In this document: piece by piece, positions 1-11,371 of the stretch
How positions within the stretch are numbered: the first letter of the stretch is position 1
How the letters are laid out: the number at the start of each line of letters is the position of its first letter
Origin: Porites lobata
Lineage: Eukaryota > Cnidaria > Anthozoa > Scleractinia > Poritidae
NCBI GenBank assembly: GCA_942486035.1
Contig: CALNXK010000006.1
Coordinates: 6,782,001 to 6,846,000 of the forward strand
Direction of reading: 5' to 3'
Length of the DNA stretch: 64,000 bases
Notes under the pieces: generated by a model
Told to the model about the DNA's origin: nothing
Database searches by the model: none
The model's input: only the letters and a program-made list of their open reading frames with translations
Position numbers and translations under genes: made by a program

Positions 1-521
1 CAAGCATAGAAATTTTATTTGTATCTTGGAAGCACTTTATCCGGTCACCTTTCGAGCTTCATGGTAAAATGTGCAAGACGGAGTGATGGTAGGGAACTTT
101 ATTATTTGTTTGCTTGAGTTTTTTAATATATTTATTTATTTTTTATTATTATTTAGTTTTTTTTATTAAAAAAAGAGGGGTCCAAAAGGGGGTCCAGAAG
201 GGAGGGTCCACGTTTTTTCTACACCCTTTTTGACCGCTGCGAAGTGATCTGTCGATTTAACGTAATCAAAAAAAAGGCAAATGTCAACTAGTTGATGCTT
301 CGTAGCGTGGATCAACAGTTCTAAGAAAAACAGGATGTTACGTCAAAATGTCAAAAAATGCAAGAGACGCTGTTTGATTGGTTGAAATGTTTAATCTGCG
401 TCAGAAGGTTGTAAATAGGTTGGGTTCTTTCAAAACGCCGCTCCTTATTAAATCACTAAAAACAAACTTGCAGTATTTTCATATTTCTAACTTTTAATAA
501 CCATTGTTCTCGACCTTTTCC
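1..521 (+). promoter_or_regulatory. Upstream region and likely promoter of TRIM-NHL copy 1
   Basis: No gene is seen here. The first 240 bases are A+T-rich with G-rich runs (about 175-215) like those inside hAT-type MITEs elsewhere in the window. A CRE-like site (TTACGTCA, 338-345) and an inverted CCAAT box (TTTGATTGG, 373-381) lie 35 bases apart. Copy 2 has the same pair at the same spacing (6600 and 6635) and copy 3 a similar pair (13557 and 13584). That recurrence upstream of paralogous starts is why I call it a promoter; no transcription start can be seen. Confidence 0.5.
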
Positions 522-2567
522 ATGGATCTAAAGACCTTGCTGGACAATCTTCATGATGAGGTATCCTGTTCTGTGTGTATGTGTGCATACACTGATCCAA
601 AGAAGTTGCCTTGTTTGCACAGTTTCTGTCTTCAATGCCTAAACGGAATTCAACGAACGAGCGGCGTCCATGGCAAAATAACATGCCCCGAGTGCAGGAA
701 ACAGTTTGAAATCCCTGGAAGTGGAGATCCCAGCGAGCTTCCAACCAATTTTCGTATCAATAGTTTGGTCGATGTCTTGGCAATTAAAGAGTGCAGTACA
801 GCTAACGTGAAATGCGGAAACTGCGAGAAAAGGAGCGCGCAGACCTTATATTGCTTCCAGTGTTGTTCTTTCTGGTGCGAGGAATGTATTTTAGCACATA
901 ACGTGATACGCACCAACAAAGAACACAAAACGCTGGCTCTGAAAGATTTTCAAGATCAAGACATGGAGGCCGTGTTAAGGCGACCAGCATTTTGCCAGAA
1001 GGAACTTCATGAAAAAGAGGAGCTGAAGTTCTTTTGTAAGAACTGTGAAGTGTCCATTTGCAACACTTGTGCAATGACACTTCATGAGGGTCACCGCAAA
1101 ATGCTCTTGCAAGAAGCTACAAATGCGCGTAAGACAAAGATAAATTCCATGATTAAATCTTTAAAAGATAAAGTACTGGAAAAACGAAAGGAGTTCGAAC
1201 AATTCAACCAAAAGAGCATGGAAGTTCAAGCGAAAGTAGCCGAAGTAAAAAGCCAAGTGCAGACGAATGTAGACCAAACGATTGCACTCATCGAAGCGAG
1301 GAAACAGGATGTTTTTGATGCAGTCGATGATCAAGCGAACAAATCACTTGAAACACTCTCACAGAAAAAAGACAAAGTTGAAAATCAAGTGACAATAATT
1401 GAATCAGCAATTGAACAAACTGAATCTCTGATGAAACGAAACTTTAGCACAGAAATCCTTGGATTCAAGGAAACATTTGATAAAATCCTACAGGAACGGG
1501 GCACCCAAGAAAACCGTGACACTGAATATACTCCACGGTTTAGTTTCACTAAAAGTGAAAGACTGATTAACGTGTTAAACAGTGAAGGTATAGGTAATGT
1601 AAAAACTGTTTTTAGCGAAACTAAATCGCAACAATCAGGAACCAAAGGAAAAGAAAGTAATAAAGTAATTGATGGGAATAAAGGGGCAAATGATCGTGAC
1701 AGTCCTTTTGAGGCTCAGGTACAAACCAAGCGTTACATTCCTGTGCTATCATTTGGACAAAAAGGTAAGTCTGTTGGAATGCTTAACTATCCATGGGGGG
1801 TGGCAGTGAACGATCGTGATGAAATTGCTGTGACTGAGCTCGGTAACAACAGGGTTTCAGTCTTCAGTAGTGACGGCACCCACTTAAGATCGTTTGGTAA
1901 GAAGGGCCAGAATAATGGTGAGTTTGATGAACCTTCTGGGATCGCTTTTGATAGTCTCGGCAACATTGTAGTGGTAGACAATAATAACCACAGGGTACAA
2001 GTCTTTAATAGAAATGGTAAGTTTCTTCGTACGTTTGGCCAAAATAGAATTCTTGATCACCAGCTTAAAAATTCTGAAGGATTATCAATAAACGTCAACG
2101 GTGACATTATTGTTGCTGATAAAGGTAACAAATTAATCAAGATATTCTCTTCCACTGGCAAGTATTTACGTAAATTTGGTGGAGCAGGTTCTTTGGTCAA
2201 TCCATATCACTGTATCCAACACGGACAATATCTTATAGTCACAGACTATGGTGATGATTTCATTAAGATGTTTGATCTTCAAGGAAATTTTATTTCTAAA
2301 TTTGGAAAACAGGGGGAGAAGGATGGAGAGTTCTATGGGCCTCGTTATTTGTCAGTTAACAAACAAGGATTGCTAATGGTCTGTGATTGTATCAATCACA
2401 GAGTTCAGGTATTTGAACTGCGCGGAAAGTTTGTTACAAAATTTGGAAGTAAAGGTAGTGGGATAGGAGAGTTTAATTATCCAGTTTCTACAGCAAGTCT
2501 TAGTGATGGGAGAATAGTTGTGAGTGATAAGGATAACCAGCGAATCCAGATATTTGACCAAATATGA
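522..2567 (+). CDS. TRIM-NHL protein, copy 1 (RING/B-box/coiled-coil/NHL, probable E3 ubiquitin ligase)
   Basis: Single-exon gene of 681 residues. I start at the ATG at 522 because its context (TTTTCCATGGAT) is shared by the paralogues; the frame stays open upstream but has no ATG there. The C3HC4 RING uses C16, C19, C31, H33, C36, C39, C55 and C58. B-box 1 spans about 98-135. B-box 2 spans 158-191 with C158, H163, C172, C175, C180, C183, H188 and H191. A Lys/Glu-rich coiled coil covers about 200-320. Six NHL repeats from about residue 405 to the end should form a six-bladed propeller. No filamin domain is visible between coil and propeller. In TRIM2/3/32/71-type proteins the RING recruits an E2 and the NHL propeller binds RNA or protein; substrate and place of action cannot be told here. 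It is the first of six same-strand copies. Confidence 0.93.
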   Translation: MDLKTLLDNLHDEVSCSVCMCAYTDPKKLPCLHSFCLQCLNGIQRTSGVHGKITCPECRKQFEIPGSGDPSELPTNFRINSLVDVLAIKECSTANVKCGNCEKRSAQTLYCFQCCSFWCEECILAHNVIRTNKEHKTLALKDFQDQDMEAVLRRPAFCQKELHEKEELKFFCKNCEVSICNTCAMTLHEGHRKMLLQEATNARKTKINSMIKSLKDKVLEKRKEFEQFNQKSMEVQAKVAEVKSQVQTNVDQTIALIEARKQDVFDAVDDQANKSLETLSQKKDKVENQVTIIESAIEQTESLMKRNFSTEILGFKETFDKILQERGTQENRDTEYTPRFSFTKSERLINVLNSEGIGNVKTVFSETKSQQSGTKGKESNKVIDGNKGANDRDSPFEAQVQTKRYIPVLSFGQKGKSVGMLNYPWGVAVNDRDEIAVTELGNNRVSVFSSDGTHLRSFGKKGQNNGEFDEPSGIAFDSLGNIVVVDNNNHRVQVFNRNGKFLRTFGQNRILDHQLKNSEGLSINVNGDIIVADKGNKLIKIFSSTGKYLRKFGGAGSLVNPYHCIQHGQYLIVTDYGDDFIKMFDLQGNFISKFGKQGEKDGEFYGPRYLSVNKQGLLMVCDCINHRVQVFELRGKFVTKFGSKGSGIGEFNYPVSTASLSDGRIVVSDKDNQRIQIFDQI

Positions 2568-3990
2568 TATGATCTTGTCCTTAGAAATGCAATTACTTAA
2601 AAGTGTGATCTACTATTGATCTAGAATTATTATGTTCTCGAAAAAAAAAGTATTTTTGACGTAGTTTAGTTTCTTGATCTTTCTTACATAATCTAAAAAA
2701 AAAAAGCTACTAAGAACCTGGTTTTAGACCTTTGAGAGTTAGGCCACCTCTATATTAGAAATTGTTTAAGCCTAAAATTTGAAACAGGTTCTTTGGGGCA
2801 TGAGCACTATCCGATATACTCGTTCAGTATTTACGCACGCTTTTCGAACCACTTTTTTTTTAAGTTTGCCTAGAAAAAGATGGTAATGGGAAAAAAAAGA
2901 TCGTTGTGCCGTGTTTGGATGTAATAATGATCGCCTTTTTGCCGAGAAATATATAGTGAAGTTGTCTTTTTGCCCGAAAAGCGCGCGTAATTAAACCTAA
3001 TAATACAATTAAAGTATCAGTTAATAAAGCAAAATCAGAAGTAAAATTGACCGGTTTGTGAGCTCGGAGTGAACTGTGCTGCTATGAATTCAACAGGTTT
3101 TGATTGAGAAATTTTTTTCGGACCCAAAAAGTTACCGGGCCTTTCGAGAAACGGGCCGCAAGAGGGGCAGATATATGTTACAGGAGGGTTTTCCATTTTT
3201 AATACATTTTAACTTTCTCAATAGCAAAACCAACCTGTGGTTCACATTTTTGTACTAAACTGCTGACACAGAAGTTGTCCAGTTTCAGGCTTTTGATACT
3301 TACTTTTCTAGTACTATTAAATGGTACTTGATACTCCTCGACGAGAATCGAGTGAGATCAGTCTTCTCGGCCGATGTTTTCGCTTCTTGCCTGACGCTCT
3401 TGTGCTACCTGTGCCATCTCCTTAACTTTTGAAGGAAAGTTAGAAACTGCTGGCAATTTATTACATGGCAAAAGTTTTTTAAGAATTGTAGATTCTAAAT
3501 GTTTCGAGTTTAAGTGTGAAAATTATAAGCCACCACAGCCATTGTCAAATGATATAAGACCTATTTAACAATTATTCCTCGATTCCGAATGGGCTGTGAG
3601 TCAATAGCCCATGAGGCCGAAGGCCTAATGGGCTATTGACTCAGAGGCCATGAGGGCGAGAGGAATTATTGTTTTAGTAAAATCCAGCTAGTTGGTCAAA
3701 AATATCGGGAATAAAAATTTTTTAGCTAGTTAAAAGCTAGACTTTACGCCTTTTTTGCCGCCAAAAAGCCCGCGGGTTTCGCTACTAGGGGGCTAGAACA
3801 TATAGCCTAGTAGTAAGCTCAACCAATTAGAACGCAGCATTGATAATAGACCACTAGTTGGATTTTACTAATAACATTAATACTTTGTATTAATCGTAGT
3901 GCGATGGCTATTATGCTATAAATGTGAAAATATAAGCGTAATGATGTAATACATGTCAATTTGTAATAAACTTCCATTCGCATATTAAAA
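2568..3990 (+). other. 3' flank / probable long 3' UTR of TRIM copy 1
   Basis: Non-coding, and paralogous in long blocks to the flank of copy 2 (for example 3010-3140 with 9510-9620, and 3340-3460 with 10050-10160). It holds a short inverted repeat with AAGAACCTGGTTTT and AAACAGGTTCTT ends (about 2707-2797), also seen near 9059-9117. A hairpin-forming palindrome lies at about 3590-3650. I see no splice site that would bring in another coding exon. Confidence 0.5.
3965..3970 (+). terminator. Polyadenylation signal AATAAA, TRIM copy 1
   Basis: AATAAA inside the motif TTTGTAATAAACTTC, about 1.4 kb after the stop, followed by a T/G-rich stretch (GCTTGGTTTGTCTCAC). The same motif and downstream stretch occur after copy 2, and close variants after copies 5 and 6, which supports a functional 3' end. 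Confidence 0.6.
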
Positions 3991-6748
3991 TTAGCTTGGT
4001 TTGTCTCACGGATAAATTTTTACCCTAGTGTCTTACTTGCCCTTACGCATTTCAGAGATTTTGCAAAAACAATAAAAAAAATTCCTTGTACTTTCTTAAA
4101 AGAAAGTACAGCTAGATAGGGCGATAAAATTTCACTCAAAAATTCCCTGTAAAAATTAAGTGACCAGTTTGGCGTGTATCTCTGCCCTTTTTAACCGAAT
4201 CACGTTGATTCTTCAAGTTCTCTTCTAACATTTCAATTGAGTTAATGCTACAAGGGGAGTGGCCTGCCAGCAGCTTTTCTAGTAGGGGAGTCAACGGTAT
4301 AACCTCGAGAGTTTTGCACAATCGGCAAAGACCAAAATATTAATCCTTTGTGTGTTAATCCCCGGTTAAAAAGCCAAAGGGAAATCCGGTACAAAATCTT
4401 AAAACGAAGAGTTGATCGCAGTCTATACTAGAATACCTCGGCCCGTACTTCGAAATAACAGACCGTCGCGCTTTGTTATAAAAAAAAGCTGGAAAATGTT
4501 TTGTGGATATGTAGTAAAGTCCGAGGAATAAAATGATGTCTTCAAGATCTTCAAGGATGGATGTTCTATCTGTTAATTATGTTCTTCTCTAGAATAAGCT
4601 TTTGTGGGATGAGTTCTGCTGGAGCTCGTTCGCAAATAAACACAAAACTTTACCAAAATCGACCAGGAAACATAAAATCAAACAAATTTGCATTTTAAAC
4701 CCCAAGTCTACCAGGTTAATTATCTAAACATTGATTTACGTCATCAGTATGGAAATTATATCACTGAGACGCAGACGTTCCTCCTGGCAAAACGTCCTGA
4801 GCGGCGAGGAACGAAGAGAAACGGCTGTTTTCACAGGCTAGCCTGTCCCGTCTGCCTGTCTGTCTATCTGCCTATCTCTCTCTCTGACTAGGACCAAGAA
4901 TTAACACAGTGGGTCAGGAGTGCAGTCTGTTCGATTGCCAGGTGTGACCTACTCGATACTTTTGTCGGCTTCTTTCCTTTCCGTGGAGTTAAAGTAGCTT
5001 TTAATACCCGTCTGAAAAAGAAGCACCTGATGGAGGAGGGTGCATGGTAAAATGAGCGCACGGCTCGCGCGGCCTCAGGTTAGTCAGTCTTTTGCGCATG
5101 TGCTATTAAGTGTTACCAGCCTTTCACAAACTGATTGGGTCTTCATCCATCCGTTCGTCCGTCAATAGCAAGCTTAAGCAACAACGAGGCGACGACTGAA
5201 AAAACGTCACTATAAAAGTGAAGTGGCGCTGCTTCAAACCTTATGGCGCTTATTCTATCTCTTTCAGTTTGTCAAATGTTGGCAGGTTTTTCTGGAGTTG
5301 AATTCTAAAAGACTGTATTAAAGATGATCACGAAAAGAAAAAAAAGTCATTGTCTTGTGTTCACATTCTCCACAAAATGTGAAATTAGGCATTTTCACGT
5401 CGTAGTCGTGCAGTGACGGTAAAGAAATGTACGTGATGCACGTGCAGAGTTGTTGTTTTGTCGATCTAAACCTTTAACTCCTTTTTGCCGTTCTCGTTGA
5501 CGTCGCCGTCGTCGTTGCTTTAGCTCCCTAATCCTTTTTTTTGTGTGCCCCTCTGTATATCAGTTTGCCCCACCCTCCTCCCCCCTCCCCTTCTCGCAAA
5601 CTCGCGTTGATACACTTTGTTACGGACTCTGAAAGTGAGAGCTAAAACAACTGACTGCAGATGAATATGGATTAAGGGTTCCAGGGTCACAGCGGCACAT
5701 CCCCACCCCGAAATTGCTAAAGTACCCCCCCCCCCCCCGGGCGGAAAGCTCCTATGTTGGTTAAAAACGTTACCTAGTTTAAGAGAGTTTACTATATCAA
5801 CATTCCTTGTCTCAGAATAAATATTACTTTAATCTTTATGAGTTCCTCAAACGATGAATTCACGCATTAGTAGGAAAATTAAAAAACAGCTGTTTGTGTT
5901 GTTTTCCGGCGGCCATATTGGTGCCCCTGAAAGGGACATTTTACTTCATTTTCAATCGAAATGAATTGTTTTTAATCAAAATGAGTCTTTTTTTTATTGA
6001 AATGAATTTTTTTTAAATCGAAATGAATTTTAACAGGGACGTCAACATAACGTCTCCATACAATGCTTTATTAATTTGGGTAAAACGTTTTTCCGAATTT
6101 CTCGCATATCAGTACCTCGCATATGAAATATAGCACAGATCTGATTCTTAGCGAGGTTTTTTGTATATTTATCTTCTTTCATTTCCTAGATTCTGGACTT
6201 CCTGTATTGAATGGTTTGCATTTTTATTTTGATGGCGTGGCAGTGAAAATAGAAAGAAAATGATGTTTTTGCTCCCTCTTCGTGTGCGCCGTTGTCACCT
6301 CCCCAGCCAAAAAGCCACTGACATGCGTGAATGTACTGGTACACTGGAATGGTAGTTCCTAGCAACGTGATAATTTTTCAAATACATGCCGTGAAGACAT
6401 TGAACGGAGGAGAGGCTTCACATCTAGAAAGGATAATCTGGTCTCATTACCTGTTTTATACTTCAGAATGAATGTCGCGTGCGGGTCTTTGACTGCTCCA
6501 AAGTGATGTAGTCTTAATATTTAGCTGACGAAAAAAATTGCGACAGCCAAAAGTTCATGCTTTGTAGAGCAGAACAACAGTTCTAAGAAAACCAGGATAT
6601 TACATCAAAATGTCAAACAATGCAAGGGACTCTGTTTGATTGGTAAGGCATTACGTGAGATGGGTTCTTTGAAAATCCGATTCAAAACACCCCGCACGGC
6701 CAACAACAAGCTTTATAGAGTATTTCAAACACACTCCCGACCTTTTCC
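3990..6748 (+). other. Intergenic spacer between TRIM copies 1 and 2
   Basis: No gene seen. The stretch 4000-4510 aligns with 10400-11710 in the next unit, but without the inserts found there, so it keeps their empty sites. A degenerate tandem repeat of about 22 bases (T-rich plus AATCGAAATGAA) lies at 5945-6030. A C-run sits at about 5726-5740. The block 5900-6270 is similar to 12390-12640. The last 150 bases carry the CRE-like (6600) and inverted CCAAT (6635) pair of copy 2. Confidence 0.55.
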
Positions 6749-8799
6749 ATGGATATACAGACCTTGCTGCACAATCGTCATGATAAAGTATCCTGTTCTG
6801 TGTGTATGTGTACATTCACTGATCCAAAGCAGTTGCCTTGTTTGCACAGTTTCTGTCTTCACTGCCTGAACGGAATTCAACGAACGAGCGGCCTCCATGG
6901 CAAAATTACATGCCCCGAGTGCAGAAGACAGTTTCAAATACCTGGAAACGGAAATCCCAGCGAACTTCCCACCAATTTTCGTATCAACAGTTTGCTAGAT
7001 GTCTTGGCAATTAAAGAGTGCAGCACAGCTAACGTAAAATGCGGAAATTGCGACAAGCGCAGCGCCCAGACCTTGTATTGTTTCCAGTGTTGTTCTTTCT
7101 GGTGCGAGGAATGTATTTTAGGACACAACATAATACGCACCAATAAAGAACACAGAACTCTTGTACTGAAGCATTTTCAGGATCAAGACTTCGAGGCTGT
7201 GTTAAAGCGACCAGCATTTTGCCAGAAGAAACACCATGAAAAAGAAGAACTGAAATTCTTTTGCAAGAGCTGTAAAGTCGCCATTTGCAACACTTGTGCT
7301 GTAACGCTTCATGAAGGTCATGGTAAAATGCCCTTGCAAGAAGCTACAGATGCGCGCAAGATACAGATCAACTCCGTGATTACTTCCTTGAAAGATAAAA
7401 TGGTGGAAAAAAGAAAGAAGGTCGAACAATTCAACCAAAAGAGCATGGAAGTTCAAGCGCAAGTAGCCGACGTAAAAGGCCAAGTGCAGACGAATGTGCA
7501 CAAAATGATTGCAATCATCGAAGCGAGGAAACAGGATGTTTTTGAAGCGGTTGATAATCAAGCGAAAAAATCACTTGAAACACTCTCACAGAAAAAAGGC
7601 GAAGTTGAAAATCAAGTGAAAATGATTGAGTCAGCAATTGGACAAACGGAATCTCTGATGAAACGAAACTTTAGTACAGAAATCCTTGGATTCAATGAAA
7701 CATTTGATAAAATCCTACACGCGAACAGGGAACCCACGAAAACCGTGACACAGAGTGTATTCCTCGATTTAGTTTCACTAAAAGTGAAAAACTGATTAAC
7801 GTGTTGAACAGTGAAGGTATAGGTAATGTAAAAATTGTTTTTAGCCCAACTAAATTGCAACAATCAGGGGTTAAACGCAGGGCAAGCAGTGAAGCAATTG
7901 CCGGGAATAAAAGGACAAATGTTCGTGACAGTCCTCTTGAGGCTCAGGTACAGACCAAGCGTTATATTCCTGTGCTATCATTTGGACAAAAAGGTGAGTC
8001 TATTGGAATTTTAACCTCACCCTGGGGGGTGGCAGTGAATGATCATGATGAAATTGCTGTGACTGAGCTCAATAACGAAAGAGTTTCAGTGTTTAGTAGT
8101 GACGGTACCAACTTAAGATCGTTTGGTAGGGAGGGTAAGAATAATGGCGAGTTTAATCAACCTTCAGGGATCGCTTTTGATAGTTTTGGTAATATTGTAG
8201 TGGCAGACTGTGAAAACGACAGGGTGCAAGTCTTTGATAGAAATGGAAAGTTTCTTCGTAAGTTTGGCAAACACGGAACTCAACTTGATCACCAGCTTAA
8301 AAACCCTGAAGGTTTATCAATAAATGCCAACGGTGATATTATTGTTGCTGATTATGGTAACAAATTAATCAAGATATTCTCTTCTAGTGGGGACTGTTTA
8401 CGTAAATTTGGTGAAGCAGGTGCTTTGGACACTCCCTATCACTGTATCCAACACGGTCAATATTTTATAGTCTCAGACTATGGTGATCATTCTATCAAAA
8501 TATTTGATCTTGAAGGAAAGTTAATTTCTAAATTTGGAAAACAGGGGAACAAGGATGGAGAGTTCAACAAGCCCCGTTATTTGTCAGTTGACAAAGAAGG
8601 ATTGCTAATGGTCTGTGATTCAGAAAATTACAGAGTTCAGGTATTTGAACTGAGTGGAAAGTTTGTTACAAAATTTGGAAGTGAAGGTAGCGAGAGAGGA
8701 GCGTTTAATTATCCAGTTTCTACAGCAAATCTTAGTGATGGAAGGGTAGTTGTGAGTGATGTGAAAAACGATCGAATCCAGATATTTGACCAAATATGA
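6749..8799 (+). pseudogene. TRIM-NHL copy 2, split by a 2-nt frameshift
   Basis: The first reading frame, 6749-7795, codes RING, both B-boxes and the coiled coil (348 codons, the last ones out of register). The second, from about 7725 to 8799, codes the linker and all six NHL repeats (about 330 residues from 7801). Against copies 1 and 3, bases 7718-7724 hold two extra nucleotides (CACGCGAA where the others read CAGGAA), which moves the rest out of frame. Every RING and B-box ligand is present, no other stop interrupts either part, and the end matches the paralogues. So this is either a very young pseudogene or a sequencing or assembly error; a short RING-only product is also possible. Confidence 0.85.
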
Positions 8800-10701
8800 T
8801 ATGATCTTATCGATAGAAATGCAATTAGCACAAATTTAGACTATTTTACTAGGTTCTTAAATGGGATGTTATTTTCTAAAAGAAAAACATCCCTTGTAGC
8901 TAAGAGTATTAAGTGGTATATTCAGCTTGTTGGCTAGGTAAGACTGTAAATGCCATTACAAACTGCCATTTGGATTAATAAAGCACACAATGTCTCCAAA
9001 GAGGATCCTGAATATTGTCCAACTGTATTCAAAATTTATGTTTGTAGATTTTAACTAAAGAACCTGTTTCAAATTTTAAGCTTACCTTACACGTTCTTAA
9101 AAACCAGGTTCTTAGTCGAGGGTTTTATTGTTTTAATGTATGCATGAAAGTTCAAGAAACTAAACTACGTCGAAAATGTTTTTCTTCTGGAAACATGAGT
9201 ACTTGTAGATCAAAAGTAGATCACACTTTAAGTAATTACCATTTATGTAAGAACCTGTTTAGAATAACTTGGGATAATGCAGGTTCAGCTTCGGGCAGGT
9301 TTTTATACTGCAGGATACATCTCTTGTTGTTGCTGATTTCTCTTAGCTGACCTTACTCATATTATTATGTACAAACTTAACTCAGGGAAATTGCGAGTCA
9401 TTGGCCTGTTTTTCGAAAAGTCCCGAGAATGTTTCGGGCCTTAAAAGCTGTTTAATGCTTGCTGCGTTTGCATTTGTTCAATGTGGCAATAACTTTGAAG
9501 ATGATACAATGAAAGTATCAGTTAACAAAGCAAAATTGACGGGTTTGTGAACTCGGACTGAACTGTACTGCTATAAATTCAACAGGTTTAGATTTCAAAA
9601 TTTTTTTGGACCCAAAAAGTTACCGGGCCTTTCAAGAAACGGGTCGCAGGAGTGTTCAATTGGTAGATATATTTAACAGGAGGATTTTCATTTTTAATAC
9701 ATTTTAACTTGTTCTATAGCAAAACCAGCCCGTGGTTTACATTTTTGTACTAAACTGCTCAGACAGAAGTAGACCAGTTTCAGACTTTTTACTTACTTTT
9801 CTAGTAATATTAAATGAAGACTTGATACTTTCAAAAGAGCTCAAAGTTTCTCCGATGCGTTTTAGTGTGTATCATTTTTTCACCTACTTATTAAACAATG
9901 GACCAGTGTTCTGTATTTGTTTTTGTAGTTTCTTGTATAATGTGTGCCAATATGTAGAACAGTAGACCGCGAACAATCGCTTAATTTTCTTCAGAGAATC
10001 CGTAGGATCAAGGTAAGATACAAGAGGCGAGTTGCAAGTCGTGAGACGAGAGAATCGAGCGAGATCAGTGAGTTTTCTCGACCGATGTCACGCTTCTTGG
10101 CTGACGCTCTTGTACCATATGCGCCATCTCCTTAACTTTTGAAGAAAAGTAATAAACTGCTGGCAATTTAATACATGACAGTAGATTTTTAAAAAGTGTA
10201 GATACTGAATGTTTCAAGTTAATGTGAAAATTATTCGCCACCACAGCCATTGTCAAATGATATAAGAACTATTAGAAAAATACTTTGTATTAATCGTGGT
10301 GTGATGGCTATCATGCTATAAATGTGAAAATCTAAGCGTAATGATGTAATAAATGTAAATTTGTAATAAACTTCAAATCGCATTTTAAAATTTGCTTGGT
10401 TTGTGTCACTGATAAATTTTTACCCTTACTTGCCCTTACAGATTTTGCAAAAACAAAAACAAAAAAATCGTTGTAAAGAAAGTACAGCTAGATAGGACGA
10501 TAAAATTTTCATTCAAAAATTCCCTGTCAAAATTACGTGACCAGTCTGGCGTGTATCTAAGCCCTTTTTAACCGAATCACGTTGATTCTTCAAGTTCTCC
10601 GAGAAATGTTACAAGTTGTAACATTTCCGAAATACGATAATCCTACAGGGGGCGTGGCCTGCCAGCAGCTTCTCTAGTAAGGGAGCTAACGGCATAACTT
10701 C
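8800..10701 (+). other. 3' flank of TRIM copy 2
   Basis: Non-coding and paralogous to the flank of copy 1. It contains a small inverted repeat with AGAACCTG and CAGGTTCTT ends (9059-9117). Its conserved end motif is at 10362-10374. Confidence 0.5.
10365..10370 (+). terminator. Polyadenylation signal AATAAA, TRIM copy 2
   Basis: Same motif (TTTGTAATAAACTTC) and same T/G-rich downstream block as after copy 1, about 1.57 kb after the stop. Confidence 0.6.
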
Positions 10702-11057
10702 TAGCCTGCAGTGCAGGAGTATTTTGGGTGGGCGAAAGCTTGTTTATCGGATCGCTACGATGAAGCCGCCATCTTTGATTTTATGTCAGAGAAAGATTGG
10801 GGAGAGTAGAAATAGTAACCCTTACGGTAGGTGTGAGGGCGAAAAAAGATAAGGGGGGAGGGGGAGGGGAGAAAAGCGCGACTAATTGGGGGGTGTTTAT
10901 CATTTTCACAGTGTTTTCGGGCAGGCGTTTTCTCTTCTTTCTCCCCGCCCCCTCCCCCCTCCCCTTGACTCGCCCCATTTCCTCCTCTCTTCGGGAGTTT
11001 CAACATGGCGCTTTCGCGATTAAAACCTTTCGCCCGCGCCCGATGCACCGCAGGCTA
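10702..11057. mobile_element. Non-autonomous DNA transposon (MITE) with 9-bp target duplication, element A
   Basis: A 356-bp insert with ends TAGCCTGCAGTGCAGG and GCACCGCAGGCTA. It is flanked by CATAACTTC (10693-10701) and CATAGCTTC (11058-11066), a 9-bp duplication with one mismatch. The unit-1 paralogue has the uninterrupted site at 4298-4306. It codes nothing. A 9-bp duplication fits Mutator-like elements, but that class assignment is inferred. Confidence 0.8.
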
Positions 11058-11145
11058 CATAGCTTCGAGATTTTTGCGCAATCGGCAAAGATCAAAATAT
11101 TAATCTTTGGGGTATTAATCCCCGGTTAAAAAGTCAAAGGGAAAT

Positions 11146-11362
11146 AAGCCTGCAGTGCAGGCGTTTTCATCGGGCGCGCGCGAATTTTTTTTCTCCCCTC
11201 CCCCTCCCCCCTCTTCTTTTTTCACCCTCACACCTACCGTAAGGGTTACTATTTCTACTCTCCCCAATCTTCCTCTTACATAAAATCAAAGATTGCGGCT
11301 TCATCGTAGCGATCCGATAAACAAGCTTTCGCCCACCCAAAATACGCCTGCGCTGCAGGCTA
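11146..11362. mobile_element. MITE of the same family, opposite orientation, element B
   Basis: A 217-bp insert flanked by a perfect 9-bp duplication AAGGGAAAT (11137-11145 and 11363-11371). The uninterrupted site in unit 1 is at 4377-4385. Its right end is the reverse complement of element A's left end over about 170 bases, and its left end resembles the reverse complement of A's right end. Confidence 0.85.
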
Positions 11363-11371
11363 AAGGGAAAT

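Noticed and set aside
10755..11129. Overlapping frames of 65-110 codons on both strands
   Set aside because: They fall in the G/C-run-rich inverted repeats of MITE element A.
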